From assembly GCA_017694335.1 (NCBI GenBank), contig JADIMZ010000062.1:1-38806 (forward strand): DNA of 38,806 nucleotides. The letters are read 5' to 3'. Both the position numbers and the translations under genes were made by a program. This DNA comes from Candidatus Pullibacteroides excrementavium. Its GTDB lineage: Bacteria > Bacteroidota > Bacteroidia > Bacteroidales > P3. Of this stretch, positions 9,931-18,710 are shown in pieces. The notes under the pieces were generated by a model that worked only from the letters and a program-made list of their open reading frames with translations, did not search any database and was not told the origin of the DNA. How positions within the stretch are numbered: position 1 is the first letter of the stretch; every line of letters begins with the position of its first letter.

Positions 9931-11196
9931 TCAGTCGGCGGCGGGTCTATGGCTGGTGATGCCGGAGGAATCCTGTTGGCAGGCGGATAAATATATCTGG
10001 TGGAATTGATTCCCGATATAGGAAAAGCGGAAAATTTCCGCGCTTTGGCGGATGTGTTCGGCCGGGTAGTCCGTGTAATGGTCCAGCATCGCATTCATGG
10101 CTCGCCATACGGCATGTTCGTCGCCGCTTTTTACCAATATTCCGTTGGCCTCGTTGACGATTTCCGGAATTCCTCCGGTTCGGCTGGCCACGACCGGTTT
10201 GCCGCAGGCCAAGGCTTCGCTGATGACCACGGAGGCGGTTTCGTAATTGGAAAAGAGGACAAGAAAACAGCTTTGATCCAGCAGTTGCTTTACTTCTTGC
10301 GGGGAAATTTCACCAGGAAACAGGATTTGCCCGGTTTTGAAATGCAGCATTTCGGCATAAGCTTTGGTTTCGTCCCAATCCCGTCCGTAACCCGCGAAAA
10401 TCATCCGGAAATCATTCCTTACTAAAGACAAGGTCTTCAAGGCTCTGAGCAAGCCCTTGTTGTTCTTGGCCGGTTCGTCGAAGCAGCAGATATGCACCAT
10501 GGTCTTGATGCCGGCTTTAGCCGCAGGCCAAGGGGAATCCTGCACGGAACTTGAATCCGAGAGGCTTCCGGTTTTGCCTGCCGTGGCGCTTTTCCCCAAA
10601 AGCGAGGGCCTTTGCGTTGGGTTTGGTTCTTCAAAGAAAAAATCATCCACTACATTGCGAACCACCGTATAACGGCCTTTGATGCCGCATTCCTGCATGG
10701 CGGAGGCCAAACTTTCCGAGACTGGCATGATGCGCCGGGCTTTCTTGGCGAGCCAGCAGGTCAGTTTGCGGTGCAGGAGATTGTGGAAATCGTGGCGGTA
10801 GTAGCGGGACCAATGTTCGGTGATGACATAGGGAATCTTGTACTTTGCGTGCAGCAGCCATGCCATCAAAGCATGCCGGGTCATGATGTTGCAATGGATC
10901 AGATCCGGTTTGCCGAACTCTTGGAACACCGACCGAAGCCCCCTTTTATATGCCGCAAAGAAGTTTCTGAACCGCTTTGGGGCATGAGCGGCTTTGGGAT
11001 AATAGATATAGTGTTCCACGACATTCCCGCTACGCTGCTGCTGGTGCGTCCAGTCTTTCCTTCCTGTTTCGGCCTTGACAAAGAGGACGCAGACTTGGTC
11101 GTAAAGTGCTGCTGCCTGAGCATGTTTGCGCACGAAAAGGCCTTCCATCTCATCGAGTCGGTTCGGGTACCAGGCGGCAAGGAACAGGATTTTCAT
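9931..11196 (-). CDS. Glycosyltransferase family 4 (GT-B) protein
   Basis: 'ALACGKPVVASRTGGIPEIVNEANGILVKSGD' GT4 C-terminal motif; N-terminus 'MKILFLAAWYPN'. Confidence 0.88.
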   Translation of the reverse strand: MKILFLAAWYPNRLDEMEGLFVRKHAQAAALYDQVCVLFVKAETGRKDWTHQQQRSGNVVEHYIYYPKAAHAPKRFRNFFAAYKRGLRSVFQEFGKPDLIHCNIMTRHALMAWLLHAKYKIPYVITEHWSRYYRHDFHNLLHRKLTCWLAKKARRIMPVSESLASAMQECGIKGRYTVVRNVVDDFFFEEPNPTQRPSLLGKSATAGKTGSLSDSSSVQDSPWPAAKAGIKTMVHICCFDEPAKNNKGLLRALKTLSLVRNDFRMIFAGYGRDWDETKAYAEMLHFKTGQILFPGEISPQEVKQLLDQSCFLVLFSNYETASVVISEALACGKPVVASRTGGIPEIVNEANGILVKSGDEHAVWRAMNAMLDHYTDYPAEHIRQSAEIFRFSYIGNQFHQIYLSACQQDSSGITSHRPAAD

Positions 11197-11304
11197 GGCT
11201 ATGTATCAAATGTTTTTAGGGGGCTTTCTCTCGACCCGGGCATGGGGCAGCTCAGCGATCCTTGCAGGGGCTGCGGGTTTGTGTGCAGGTGCTGCCGTCC
11301 GGGG

Positions 11305-12840
11305 CTATTCCTCGACGGTGGGAACGCTGCCGTTCCGGATTCCTTTGGCGGTCTTGTTTGCCCAGGCAATGAATACGATGCAAATGACAAGCGTGCAGGC
11401 AAGGCCAAATATGTAGGACAAGGTGTCGAGATAGAACGCATTGCCGGCAAACAGCCCGCCTAAGCATTCAGGGGCGCGGAACAGGTAGGTGAAGACTACC
11501 GAGGTCATGAAAACGGCCGGAATCAAGGACATGATGTATGTAAGGCCTTTCCGGTAGCGGAAAAGGTAAACGGTGATGACCCAGAGGGTACACATGGCCA
11601 TTAGCTGGTTCATGAACGCGAAATAGCGCCAGAGGATGCCGAACTGGGCGGAAAGGACGGTGAGCAGCAGGAGCGCTACGGCAAAGAGGGGGATTGCCAA
11701 ATAAAGGCGGTGACTGAGTTTCTCTTGTTTGAAGTGCAGCATTTCAGCCAGCATCAAGCGGGCCGAGCGCATGGCGGTGTCGCCCGAAGTGATGGGGCAG
11801 GCTACGACCCCGATAATGGCCAAGACTGCTCCGAAGCCGCCTAACCATAAGCGGGACAGGCCGTTGACCACGGTCGGACCGCCTTTGGCTTCCACATCGG
11901 CATAGGTAAGGCCGATTTGTTCCATGAGGCCGGTATTATGGAAAACATAGGTGGCGGCAGCCGCCCAGATCAGGCCGACCACGCCTTCGGTAATCATCGA
12001 GCCGTAGAAGATGGGGCGGCCTTGTTTCTCGTTCGACATGCAGCGGGCCATCAGCGGGGATTGTGTGGCATGGAAGCCGGAAACCGCGCCGCAGGCTATC
12101 GAGATGAACATCATCGGGAAAATCGGCTTGGTGGCAGTCCCGGTGTTTTCGGGGGTGTTCATATTGGCCATCGCTTCCCAGATTTCAGGCATGGAGCCGG
12201 GGGCAGCGAAGCAGGCTTGGTAAACGAGGCAGGCCATGATGCCGACGGCCATGAACAGCAGGCAGAAGCCGAAGATGGGGTAGATGCGTCCAATCAGTTT
12301 GTCTATCGGCAGCAGGGTCGCCAATAAGAAGTAGATGAAGATGACAATGCTCCAGAAGGTGGTGTCGAGCGATTCCGGCGTGAGCGCGGCGAGCAGTCCG
12401 GCCGACCCGGTCACGAATACCGACCCGCACATGACCATCAGCAGGATGCCCAGGACCCGGCTGAATTGCTTCATTCCGTTTCCTAAGTACTTGCCTGTCA
12501 GTTCGGGTACGTTCTTGCCATCGTTGCGCACGGACAGCATTCCTGCCATATAGTCGTGGACGGCTCCGCCGAAGATGCATCCGATGACAATCCAGATGAA
12601 GCAGCTGGTTCCGTACATGGCTCCCAGGATAGTCCCGAAGATAGGGCCGAGACCGGCAATGTCGAGGAATTGGATCATGAACATTTTCCAGGCGGGCATC
12701 TGTACATAATCCACGCCGTCGGGATGAGCTACGGCCGGGGTCTTGCGATTTGGGTCGGGGCCGAAAGCCTTTTGGACGAATTTGCCATAGACGAGATAGC
12801 CGAGAATCAGCAGGGCCAGGGAGATAAAAAAGGATACCAT
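11305..12840 (-). CDS. Carbon starvation protein CstA family transporter
   Basis: Polytopic protein with 'PAWKMFMIQFLDIAGLGPIFGTILGAMYG' and 'SGFHATQSPLMARCM', characteristic of the CstA family. Confidence 0.9.
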   Translation of the reverse strand: MVSFFISLALLILGYLVYGKFVQKAFGPDPNRKTPAVAHPDGVDYVQMPAWKMFMIQFLDIAGLGPIFGTILGAMYGTSCFIWIVIGCIFGGAVHDYMAGMLSVRNDGKNVPELTGKYLGNGMKQFSRVLGILLMVMCGSVFVTGSAGLLAALTPESLDTTFWSIVIFIYFLLATLLPIDKLIGRIYPIFGFCLLFMAVGIMACLVYQACFAAPGSMPEIWEAMANMNTPENTGTATKPIFPMMFISIACGAVSGFHATQSPLMARCMSNEKQGRPIFYGSMITEGVVGLIWAAAATYVFHNTGLMEQIGLTYADVEAKGGPTVVNGLSRLWLGGFGAVLAIIGVVACPITSGDTAMRSARLMLAEMLHFKQEKLSHRLYLAIPLFAVALLLLTVLSAQFGILWRYFAFMNQLMAMCTLWVITVYLFRYRKGLTYIMSLIPAVFMTSVVFTYLFRAPECLGGLFAGNAFYLDTLSYIFGLACTLVICIVFIAWANKTAKGIRNGSVPTVEE

Positions 12841-12939
12841 AGGATTTGTTGTCGGTTAATGCCTGTACGGATAGGCTATCGCGGATAGGCAGGCGCGGTT
12901 TCGGATGCCCTCGAATCCTTTCCGTAAAGGAACGCGGGA

Positions 12940-12972
12940 GCAAAGATAGCGAAAGTCGAGCGTAGAGGCAAA
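12940..12972 (-). promoter_or_regulatory. Bacteroidota-type promoter-like element upstream of cstA-like gene
   Basis: Minus strand reads TTTG-CCTCTACGCTCGACTTTCGC-TATCTTTGC (20-nt spacer). Confidence 0.65.
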
Positions 12973-13248
12973 GCTTGCTTTGACTATGCCGAGACCAAAC
13001 TATCTTCGATGAAATCAAAGACAGCGAAAATCCTCTGTGAATAAAAAGTAAGAAAGGATGCCGGATTTTGCGTAGGGGAATGGCGGGTTTTTGATACTTT
13101 TGCAGTCGCGCTTGCCGGAATTTTTGCATCAGCCATCGGCTAAGTATGGCAAGGCATGTTCTGAAAATGAGCTTTACACGCTTGTGCTTGGGAGAGGCGA
13201 AAAGACGCTTCGGCCTAAGTTATAAGACCTATTATAAAACGAAAGAAA

Positions 13249-14097
13249 ATGTTGCAGACAGAACAACTCAGACAGATGTCCACCCAGGTAAGGCGGGATG
13301 TCATTCGTATGATCCATTCGGCGAAATCCGGCCATACCGGAGGTTCTTTGGGCTGTGCCGATTTTATGACAGTATTGTATTTCAATGTACTGGAACACGA
13401 CCCGAAGGCCTTTTCCATAGATGGCAAGGGGCAGGATGTGTTTTTCTTGTCCAACGGCCATATCGCGCCGGTCTGGTATAGCGTGCTGGCTCGGACGGGT
13501 TATTTCCCGATTCCGGAACTGGGGACTTTGCGCAAGTTGGGCAGCCGTCTGCAAGGGCATCCCAGCATTTCCCGTCAATTGCCGGGTATCCGGATGGCCT
13601 CGGGCTCGTTGGGCCAGGGGATGTCGAATGCGATTGGGATGGCTTTGGCCAAGAAGATGGACGGGGACAGCCATTTGGTATTCTCCTTGCATGGAGACGG
13701 AGAGCTGGAAGAAGGTCAGATTTGGGAAGCGGCCATGTTCGCCGGAGCCAAGAAAGTGGACAATCTGATTTCGGTAGTGGATTACAATGGTTTGCAGATA
13801 GACGGCGCGGTCAAGGACGTGATGGATTTGGGCAACCTGCGAGCCAAGTTCGAGGCTTTTGGCTGGTTGGTGTTGGAAATGAACGGGAACGATGTGACGG
13901 ATGTGGAAAAGGTGTTGCGGCAGGCTAAGGCATGTTGCGGGCAAGGCAGGCCGGTCATGATTCTGATGCATACGGAAATGGGGCATGGGGTCGATTTTAT
14001 GCGGAATCTTTCCAAATGGCATGGGACGGCACCCAACGATGAACAGGCGGAAGCGGCTTTGAAGCAGTTGCCGGAAACCGAATACGGGGACTATTAG
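13249..14097 (+). CDS. Transketolase, N-terminal (TPP-binding) subunit
   Basis: 'AKSGHTGGSLGCADFMTVLYF', 'GSLGQGMSNAIGMALAKK', 'GDGELEEGQIWEAAMFAG'. Confidence 0.93.
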   Translation: MLQTEQLRQMSTQVRRDVIRMIHSAKSGHTGGSLGCADFMTVLYFNVLEHDPKAFSIDGKGQDVFFLSNGHIAPVWYSVLARTGYFPIPELGTLRKLGSRLQGHPSISRQLPGIRMASGSLGQGMSNAIGMALAKKMDGDSHLVFSLHGDGELEEGQIWEAAMFAGAKKVDNLISVVDYNGLQIDGAVKDVMDLGNLRAKFEAFGWLVLEMNGNDVTDVEKVLRQAKACCGQGRPVMILMHTEMGHGVDFMRNLSKWHGTAPNDEQAEAALKQLPETEYGDY

Positions 14098-14187
14098 AAG
14101 GCGGACCGCGGAGGAGGGCATTGCGCTCGTTGCGGTGGATTGAAGCCATAGAGAAATGAATTGCAAGAAGAAAGAAGGAAAAATACC

Positions 14188-15141
14188 ATGAATAGATATT
14201 CGTTTACCGAAAAGAAAGATACCCGTTCCGGTTTCGGCGCGGGTTTGATGCTGGCTGCCAAAGAAATGCCGCAGGTAGTGGCGTTGGCGGCGGATTTGAC
14301 CGGTTCGGTCAAGATGGATGCTTTTGCCAAGGCGTATCCCGAGCGTTTTTTCCAGGTCGGCATCGCCGAAGCCAATATGATCAGCATTGCGGCCGGTATG
14401 GCGGTGGCTGGCAAGATTCCGTTCACGGGGACTTTTGCCGAGTTCGCGACAGGCCGTGTCTATGACCAGATTCGCCAGTCGGTAGCCTATTCGCAGGCGA
14501 ATGTGAAGATTTACGCGCCGCATTCGGGCTTGACCGTAGGGGAAGACGGAGCCACGCACCAGGCATTGGAAGACATGGGGATGATCCGGATGATGCCGGG
14601 CATGACCGTGGTGCATCCTTGCGACTATAACCAGGCGGTGCAGGCCACTTTGGCGGTGGCTCGCTACAAAGGGCCGGTTTATCTGCGTTGCGGCCGTCCT
14701 GCCGTGCCGAACTTCACGCCGGCCGATCAGGTTTTCGAGATTGGCAAGGGCTATGTGCTGCAGGAGGGTTCGGATTTGACGATTATCGCGATAGGACATC
14801 TGGTATGGCCGGCTCTGGAAGCGGCTGCCGCTTTGGAAGAGAAAGGCATCCATGCCGAAGTAATCAATATGCCTACATTGAAGCCTTTGGATACGGCTTG
14901 CGTGCTGGCTTCGGTCAGGAAGACGGGCCGGGTGCTGACTTGCGAGGAACACCAGCTCAATGGCGGCCTTGGGGATGCGGTAGCTAACTTCTTGGTTCGC
15001 AATTATCCGGTTCCGATGGAAATGGTCGGGGTAGATGACCGTTTCGGCCAAAGCGGGACCCCGCAGGATCTTTTGGATCACTATGGTCTGAACGTGCCGG
15101 GCATCGTGGCCAAGGCGGAGGCTTTGCTGGCAAGGAAGTAA
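14188..15141 (+). CDS. Transketolase, C-terminal (pyrimidine-binding) subunit
   Basis: 'FFQVGIAEANMISIAAGMAVAGKIPFTGTFAEF', 'VDDRFGQSGTPQDLLDHYGL'; start at ATG MNRYSFTEKK. Confidence 0.92.
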   Translation: MNRYSFTEKKDTRSGFGAGLMLAAKEMPQVVALAADLTGSVKMDAFAKAYPERFFQVGIAEANMISIAAGMAVAGKIPFTGTFAEFATGRVYDQIRQSVAYSQANVKIYAPHSGLTVGEDGATHQALEDMGMIRMMPGMTVVHPCDYNQAVQATLAVARYKGPVYLRCGRPAVPNFTPADQVFEIGKGYVLQEGSDLTIIAIGHLVWPALEAAAALEEKGIHAEVINMPTLKPLDTACVLASVRKTGRVLTCEEHQLNGGLGDAVANFLVRNYPVPMEMVGVDDRFGQSGTPQDLLDHYGLNVPGIVAKAEALLARK

Positions 15142-15157
15142 GTGAGTGAGGCTTATC

Positions 15158-16537
15158 ATGAAGAAAGTCCATTTCATAGCCATCGGCGGAAGTGCGATGC
15201 ACAATCTGGCGATGGCTCTTCATTTAAAGGGATACCGGGTAAGCGGTTCCGATGACGAGATTTTCGACCCGGCGCGGAGCCGTCTGGCGCGTTTCGGCCT
15301 GTTGCCGCCCGATGAAGGCTGGCATCCGGAGCGGGTCACGCCCGATTTGGACGCGGTGATTCTCGGGATGCATGCCCGGAAGGACAATCCAGAGCTTCTG
15401 CGGGCCAAGGAACTGGGCTTGAAGATTTATTCCTATCCGGAATACTTGTACGAGCAGTCTAAGGACAAGCTGCGCGTGGTGGTTGGCGGAAGCCACGGCA
15501 AGACTACGGTGACGGCGATGATCCTGCATGTGTTGAAAGATGCCGGGATGGACTGCGATTATATGGTAGGGGCGCAGCTGGAAGGCTACGACATCATGGT
15601 CCGGCTTTCGGAAACGGCCCCTTTGATGGTCATCGAGGGGGACGAATACCTGACTTCGCCGATAGATCCCCGGCCGAAATTCCATCTGTACAAGCCGGAT
15701 ATCGCGCTCATCAACGGCATTGCCTGGGATCATATCAATGTGTTCCCGACTTTTGATAAGTACGTGGAGCAGTTCCGGATTTTTGCATCGACGATTTGTC
15801 CGGATGGCTGTCTGGCCTATTTTTCGGGCGACCCGGAGGTGGCGGCCATTGCGGCTGGGTTGGCTTCCGAAAGGCCGGATGTGCAGCTCTTGCCTTACGA
15901 TGTGCCGGAATACCGGGTGGAAAAAGGTTTCAGCGAATTGCTGTATCAAGGCAAGGCCTATCCGTTGCAGGTGTTCGGTCGGCACAATATGCAGAATATC
16001 GAGGCGGCTTGGCAGGTTTGCCGTCGTTTGGGCATCGCCGACGAGGTGTTCCTGAAGAGCATCATGAGTTTCAAGGGGGCTTCCCGGCGTTTGGAACGTA
16101 TCGGGGACAACCCGGTCTCGCAGGTGTCGGTCTTCAAGGATTTTGCGCATTCGCCTTCCAAGCTGCAGGCGACCATCGGGGCGGTCAAGGAGCAGTATCC
16201 TGAACGTAAATTGGTGGCTTGCATGGAGTTGCATACGTTCAGCAGCTTGAGCAAGGTCTTTTTCTCGCATTACAAGGGTTGCATGGACAAGGCGGATGTG
16301 GCTATGGTCTATTATAATCCCAAAGCGGTGGAACACAAGAAACTGGAACCGATTGACCCGCAGGCGATCCACGAGGCTTTTGCCTGTCCGAGGCTCAAGG
16401 TCTATAACGACAGTGCGCTTCTGGTTTCGGATTTGAAGTCGATGGACTGGCACAATGCCAATCTCTTATGGATGACTTCGGGCAATTTCGACGGGGTGGA
16501 CGAGAAAGCGCTGGCGGAAGAGGTTTGCAAGAAATAG
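15158..16537 (+). CDS. mpl: UDP-N-acetylmuramate:L-alanyl-gamma-D-glutamyl-meso-diaminopimelate ligase (Mur ligase family)
   Basis: 'MKKVHFIAIGGSAMHNLAMAL', ATP-binding 'VVVGGSHGKTTVTAMI', 'VFKDFAHSPSKLQATIGAVKEQYP'; Mpl-type rather than MurC. Confidence 0.88.
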   Translation: MKKVHFIAIGGSAMHNLAMALHLKGYRVSGSDDEIFDPARSRLARFGLLPPDEGWHPERVTPDLDAVILGMHARKDNPELLRAKELGLKIYSYPEYLYEQSKDKLRVVVGGSHGKTTVTAMILHVLKDAGMDCDYMVGAQLEGYDIMVRLSETAPLMVIEGDEYLTSPIDPRPKFHLYKPDIALINGIAWDHINVFPTFDKYVEQFRIFASTICPDGCLAYFSGDPEVAAIAAGLASERPDVQLLPYDVPEYRVEKGFSELLYQGKAYPLQVFGRHNMQNIEAAWQVCRRLGIADEVFLKSIMSFKGASRRLERIGDNPVSQVSVFKDFAHSPSKLQATIGAVKEQYPERKLVACMELHTFSSLSKVFFSHYKGCMDKADVAMVYYNPKAVEHKKLEPIDPQAIHEAFACPRLKVYNDSALLVSDLKSMDWHNANLLWMTSGNFDGVDEKALAEEVCKK

Positions 16538-16569
16538 CTGCTGGGAACGTTTGATTGCCTAAAATGATT

Positions 16570-16610
16570 AAGGGGATTCCGGTGAATTGGATTGCCGGAA
16601 TCCCCTTTTT
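16570..16610 (+). terminator. Intrinsic terminator downstream of mpl (possibly bidirectional)
   Basis: Stem AAGGGGATTCCGG...GCCGGAATCCCCTT followed by T-run. Confidence 0.85.
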
Positions 16611-16637
16611 GATAAGGAAGGTGTTCTTCTCGCTTGC

Positions 16638-17513
16638 TTAGAATTGATAGGAGATGGCAAGCTGGAGGGGTTTATGGATAAGCATCTTGTTCTTTTTGTC
16701 TCCTTCGTAGGCCATGTTTTTCAAGCCCCAATCTCCTCCTATTCTGAATTGCAGCCCTTTGTATCGGAACCCGATACCCACACCATAAAGAACGTTAAGT
16801 CTTCGGATATCCCAATTTTTATAATAATTGATGTCCGTTTTTTGTCCGGAATGCACATTCTTTACTTCAGCGGTTAGGCCCATTCCAATATCGAAGCTGG
16901 GGCCAGTATAAGCAAAAAGGCTGAAATCCTCAAAAAGTTCATACCGGTATTGCAGGCGGAGAGGAATGGACAAGGAGTGGTCTTTGACAGATATTTCGTA
17001 ATCTTCGGATTTTGTGTTCTCCATCATCAAATCGTAATAGATTCCTGTTTGGATACCGATGCCATACGCGATTTCGGGTGCTAAGAATAACCCGATGCTC
17101 AATCCATTGCTGAGTTTTTTAGGCGAACGGGAGAATTTGGAAGCTTCATCTTCTGAAAAATTATTGATTTCAGAAAGGAGAACCATGTTGGTGAGTCCGA
17201 TTCGTTTCCTGCCATCTATTTCTTCACCAGTGGCAACATCTCCGGGCACATTGAAGATGTAGCAAATTTGTTTTGTGGTATATCCGAAGGAAGCCCCAAT
17301 CCATCGGTTCTCGCCTTGCGGTCCTGCATAGAAATCGAATTCGTTGAGGTTGGTAGCTTGGCTGTTTGCTACTATCGGCTTTTGGGAAATGGTGTATTTG
17401 AAAGCGTTGGGGTGCTGTTGCGTTTCCTCATTGTTGTTATTGGTTGTACTTCCTTTTGCAAAAGCTGCAGTAGAAAGCAGAAAACTTGATATGATTAGAA
17501 TGGATGTTTTCAT
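16638..17513 (-). CDS. Outer-membrane beta-barrel protein (PorT-like), paralog 1
   Basis: Signal peptide, 'GLTNMVLLSE', 'APEIAYGIGIQTGIYYDLMMENTK', 'IPLRLQYRYELFEDFSLFAYTGPSFDIGMGL', C-terminal '...LAISYQF'. Confidence 0.82.
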   Translation of the reverse strand: MKTSILIISSFLLSTAAFAKGSTTNNNNEETQQHPNAFKYTISQKPIVANSQATNLNEFDFYAGPQGENRWIGASFGYTTKQICYIFNVPGDVATGEEIDGRKRIGLTNMVLLSEINNFSEDEASKFSRSPKKLSNGLSIGLFLAPEIAYGIGIQTGIYYDLMMENTKSEDYEISVKDHSLSIPLRLQYRYELFEDFSLFAYTGPSFDIGMGLTAEVKNVHSGQKTDINYYKNWDIRRLNVLYGVGIGFRYKGLQFRIGGDWGLKNMAYEGDKKNKMLIHKPLQLAISYQF

Positions 17514-17543
17514 TTCTTTAGGATTAGGTATTTGTTGTATTAA

Positions 17544-18391
17544 TTAAAATTGATAGGACAAGTTTATTGTGAAAGGCTTGTTGATGAAAAGTTTATAGGT
17601 GAAGTTGTTGTCTGTTTCTTTGACCATGTTGAGCAATCCCCAGTCGCCACCGGCTCTGAGTTGCAGGCCTTTCCACCTTATTCCGCCACCTACGCCGCAG
17701 AGAAGGTTGAATCTTTTCAAATTATTGTCATACAGGTTGTTGGCTTCGGTCGATGTTTTTTCATCGTTGAGAAATTCAGATACGTTAAAGGCAAGGCCTA
17801 TGTCAAAGCTTGGACCGGCATAAATGAAGAGGCTGAAATCCTTGGCTAATTCAATTCTGTATTGGATTCGTAGCGGAATAGAGAGAGAATGGTCGGTGGA
17901 ACTATACCTTGTATCTACGCCATCTGATTCCTCTTTGGCTTTTTCCATAGTGACATCGTAATAGATTCCTGTCTGGATGGCGATTCCATATTTGAATTCG
18001 GGCATCCACGTGAGGCCGATGGAAAAAGTATGGCTGTATTTCTTAGAAGATAGGCCGGTCAGGCTTGTTTTAGTGGTGGGAAGACTTTTATCAGAAGGTC
18101 TGATGCGGAATTGTTTCTGTCCGTATCCGACAGCTATGCCGAAGGGTCTTTTTTTGTTTTGTGGGTCGATGCTGAAGCGGAAAGGTGTTACAGGATTTTC
18201 ATCATAGGCATTACTTATGCTCTCTCTCTCTCTCCAATGGAAAAACCTGCATGAGACTCTTCGCTGACTTGCGCATACTCGGTGTTACCGAAATTGGAAT
18301 TCGTTCGGGCAGACGACATTGGGTTGCCTTGTGCCCACGCCATCGATAGGAAGGCAACCCCTCCCATGAAAGCAATGATTGATTTTTTCAT
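17544..18391 (-). CDS. Outer-membrane beta-barrel protein, paralog 2; currently out of frame at a (GA)7 tract (candidate phase-variable, OFF)
   Basis: ATG at 18391 gives signal peptide MKKSIIAFMGGVAFLSMAWAQGNPMSSART..., terminating at TAA 18217-18215 just after (GA)7. The barrel continues in another frame (...KKYSHTFSIGLTWMPEFKYGIAIQTGIYYDVTMEK...LSYQF) to 17544. Removing one GA unit joins both parts with no stop. Confidence 0.8.
18221..18234. repeat. (TC)7/(GA)7 dinucleotide microsatellite within coding sequence
   Basis: 'atgc tctctctctctctc caatgg'; 7 units inside the beta-barrel paralog 2 reading frame. Confidence 0.95.
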
Positions 18392-18641
18392 TTTGTACTT
18401 GTATTTGGGTTAATAATAGTATCCTCTTTTAACTATTGTCGTTTTTGAGGTTTTGTTTGGGATTCCTCAGCCTTGGTAGGGGCAAAGATACAATTTTTTT
18501 TATTTGCGCAGTTTTTAAGCTTTGTTTGTCACTCGGGGACTGTTCGAATGGTTTATCTCGGCTTCCGCAAAGGTAGCGATAAGATTGTTCCATTATAATG
18601 AATTTGGTAGAGGCTTGGCTCTATTTTATGGGGCGATAAGC

Positions 18642-18692
18642 GACAAGCGGGAACTGTGGCATGAGGACCTCATGCCACAGTTCCCGCTTGTC
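18642..18692. repeat. 51-nt perfect palindrome (25-bp arms, 1-nt centre)
   Basis: GACAAGCGGGAACTGTGGCATGAGG-a-CCTCATGCCACAGTTCCCGCTTGTC, located 19 nt past the end of beta-barrel paralog 3. Confidence 0.97.
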
Positions 18693-18710
18693 AGTTTTGG
18701 GGGGATACTG

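Noticed and set aside
13174-15204. 676-aa minus-strand ORF opposite the transketolase genes
   Set aside because: Antisense shadow ORF spanning two confidently identified genes and their spacer; Arg/His-rich translation with no recognisable domain, typical of the reverse complement of GC-rich coding DNA.
15224-16453. 409-aa minus-strand ORF opposite mpl
   Set aside because: Antisense shadow; the Mpl protein on the plus strand has clear catalytic motifs.
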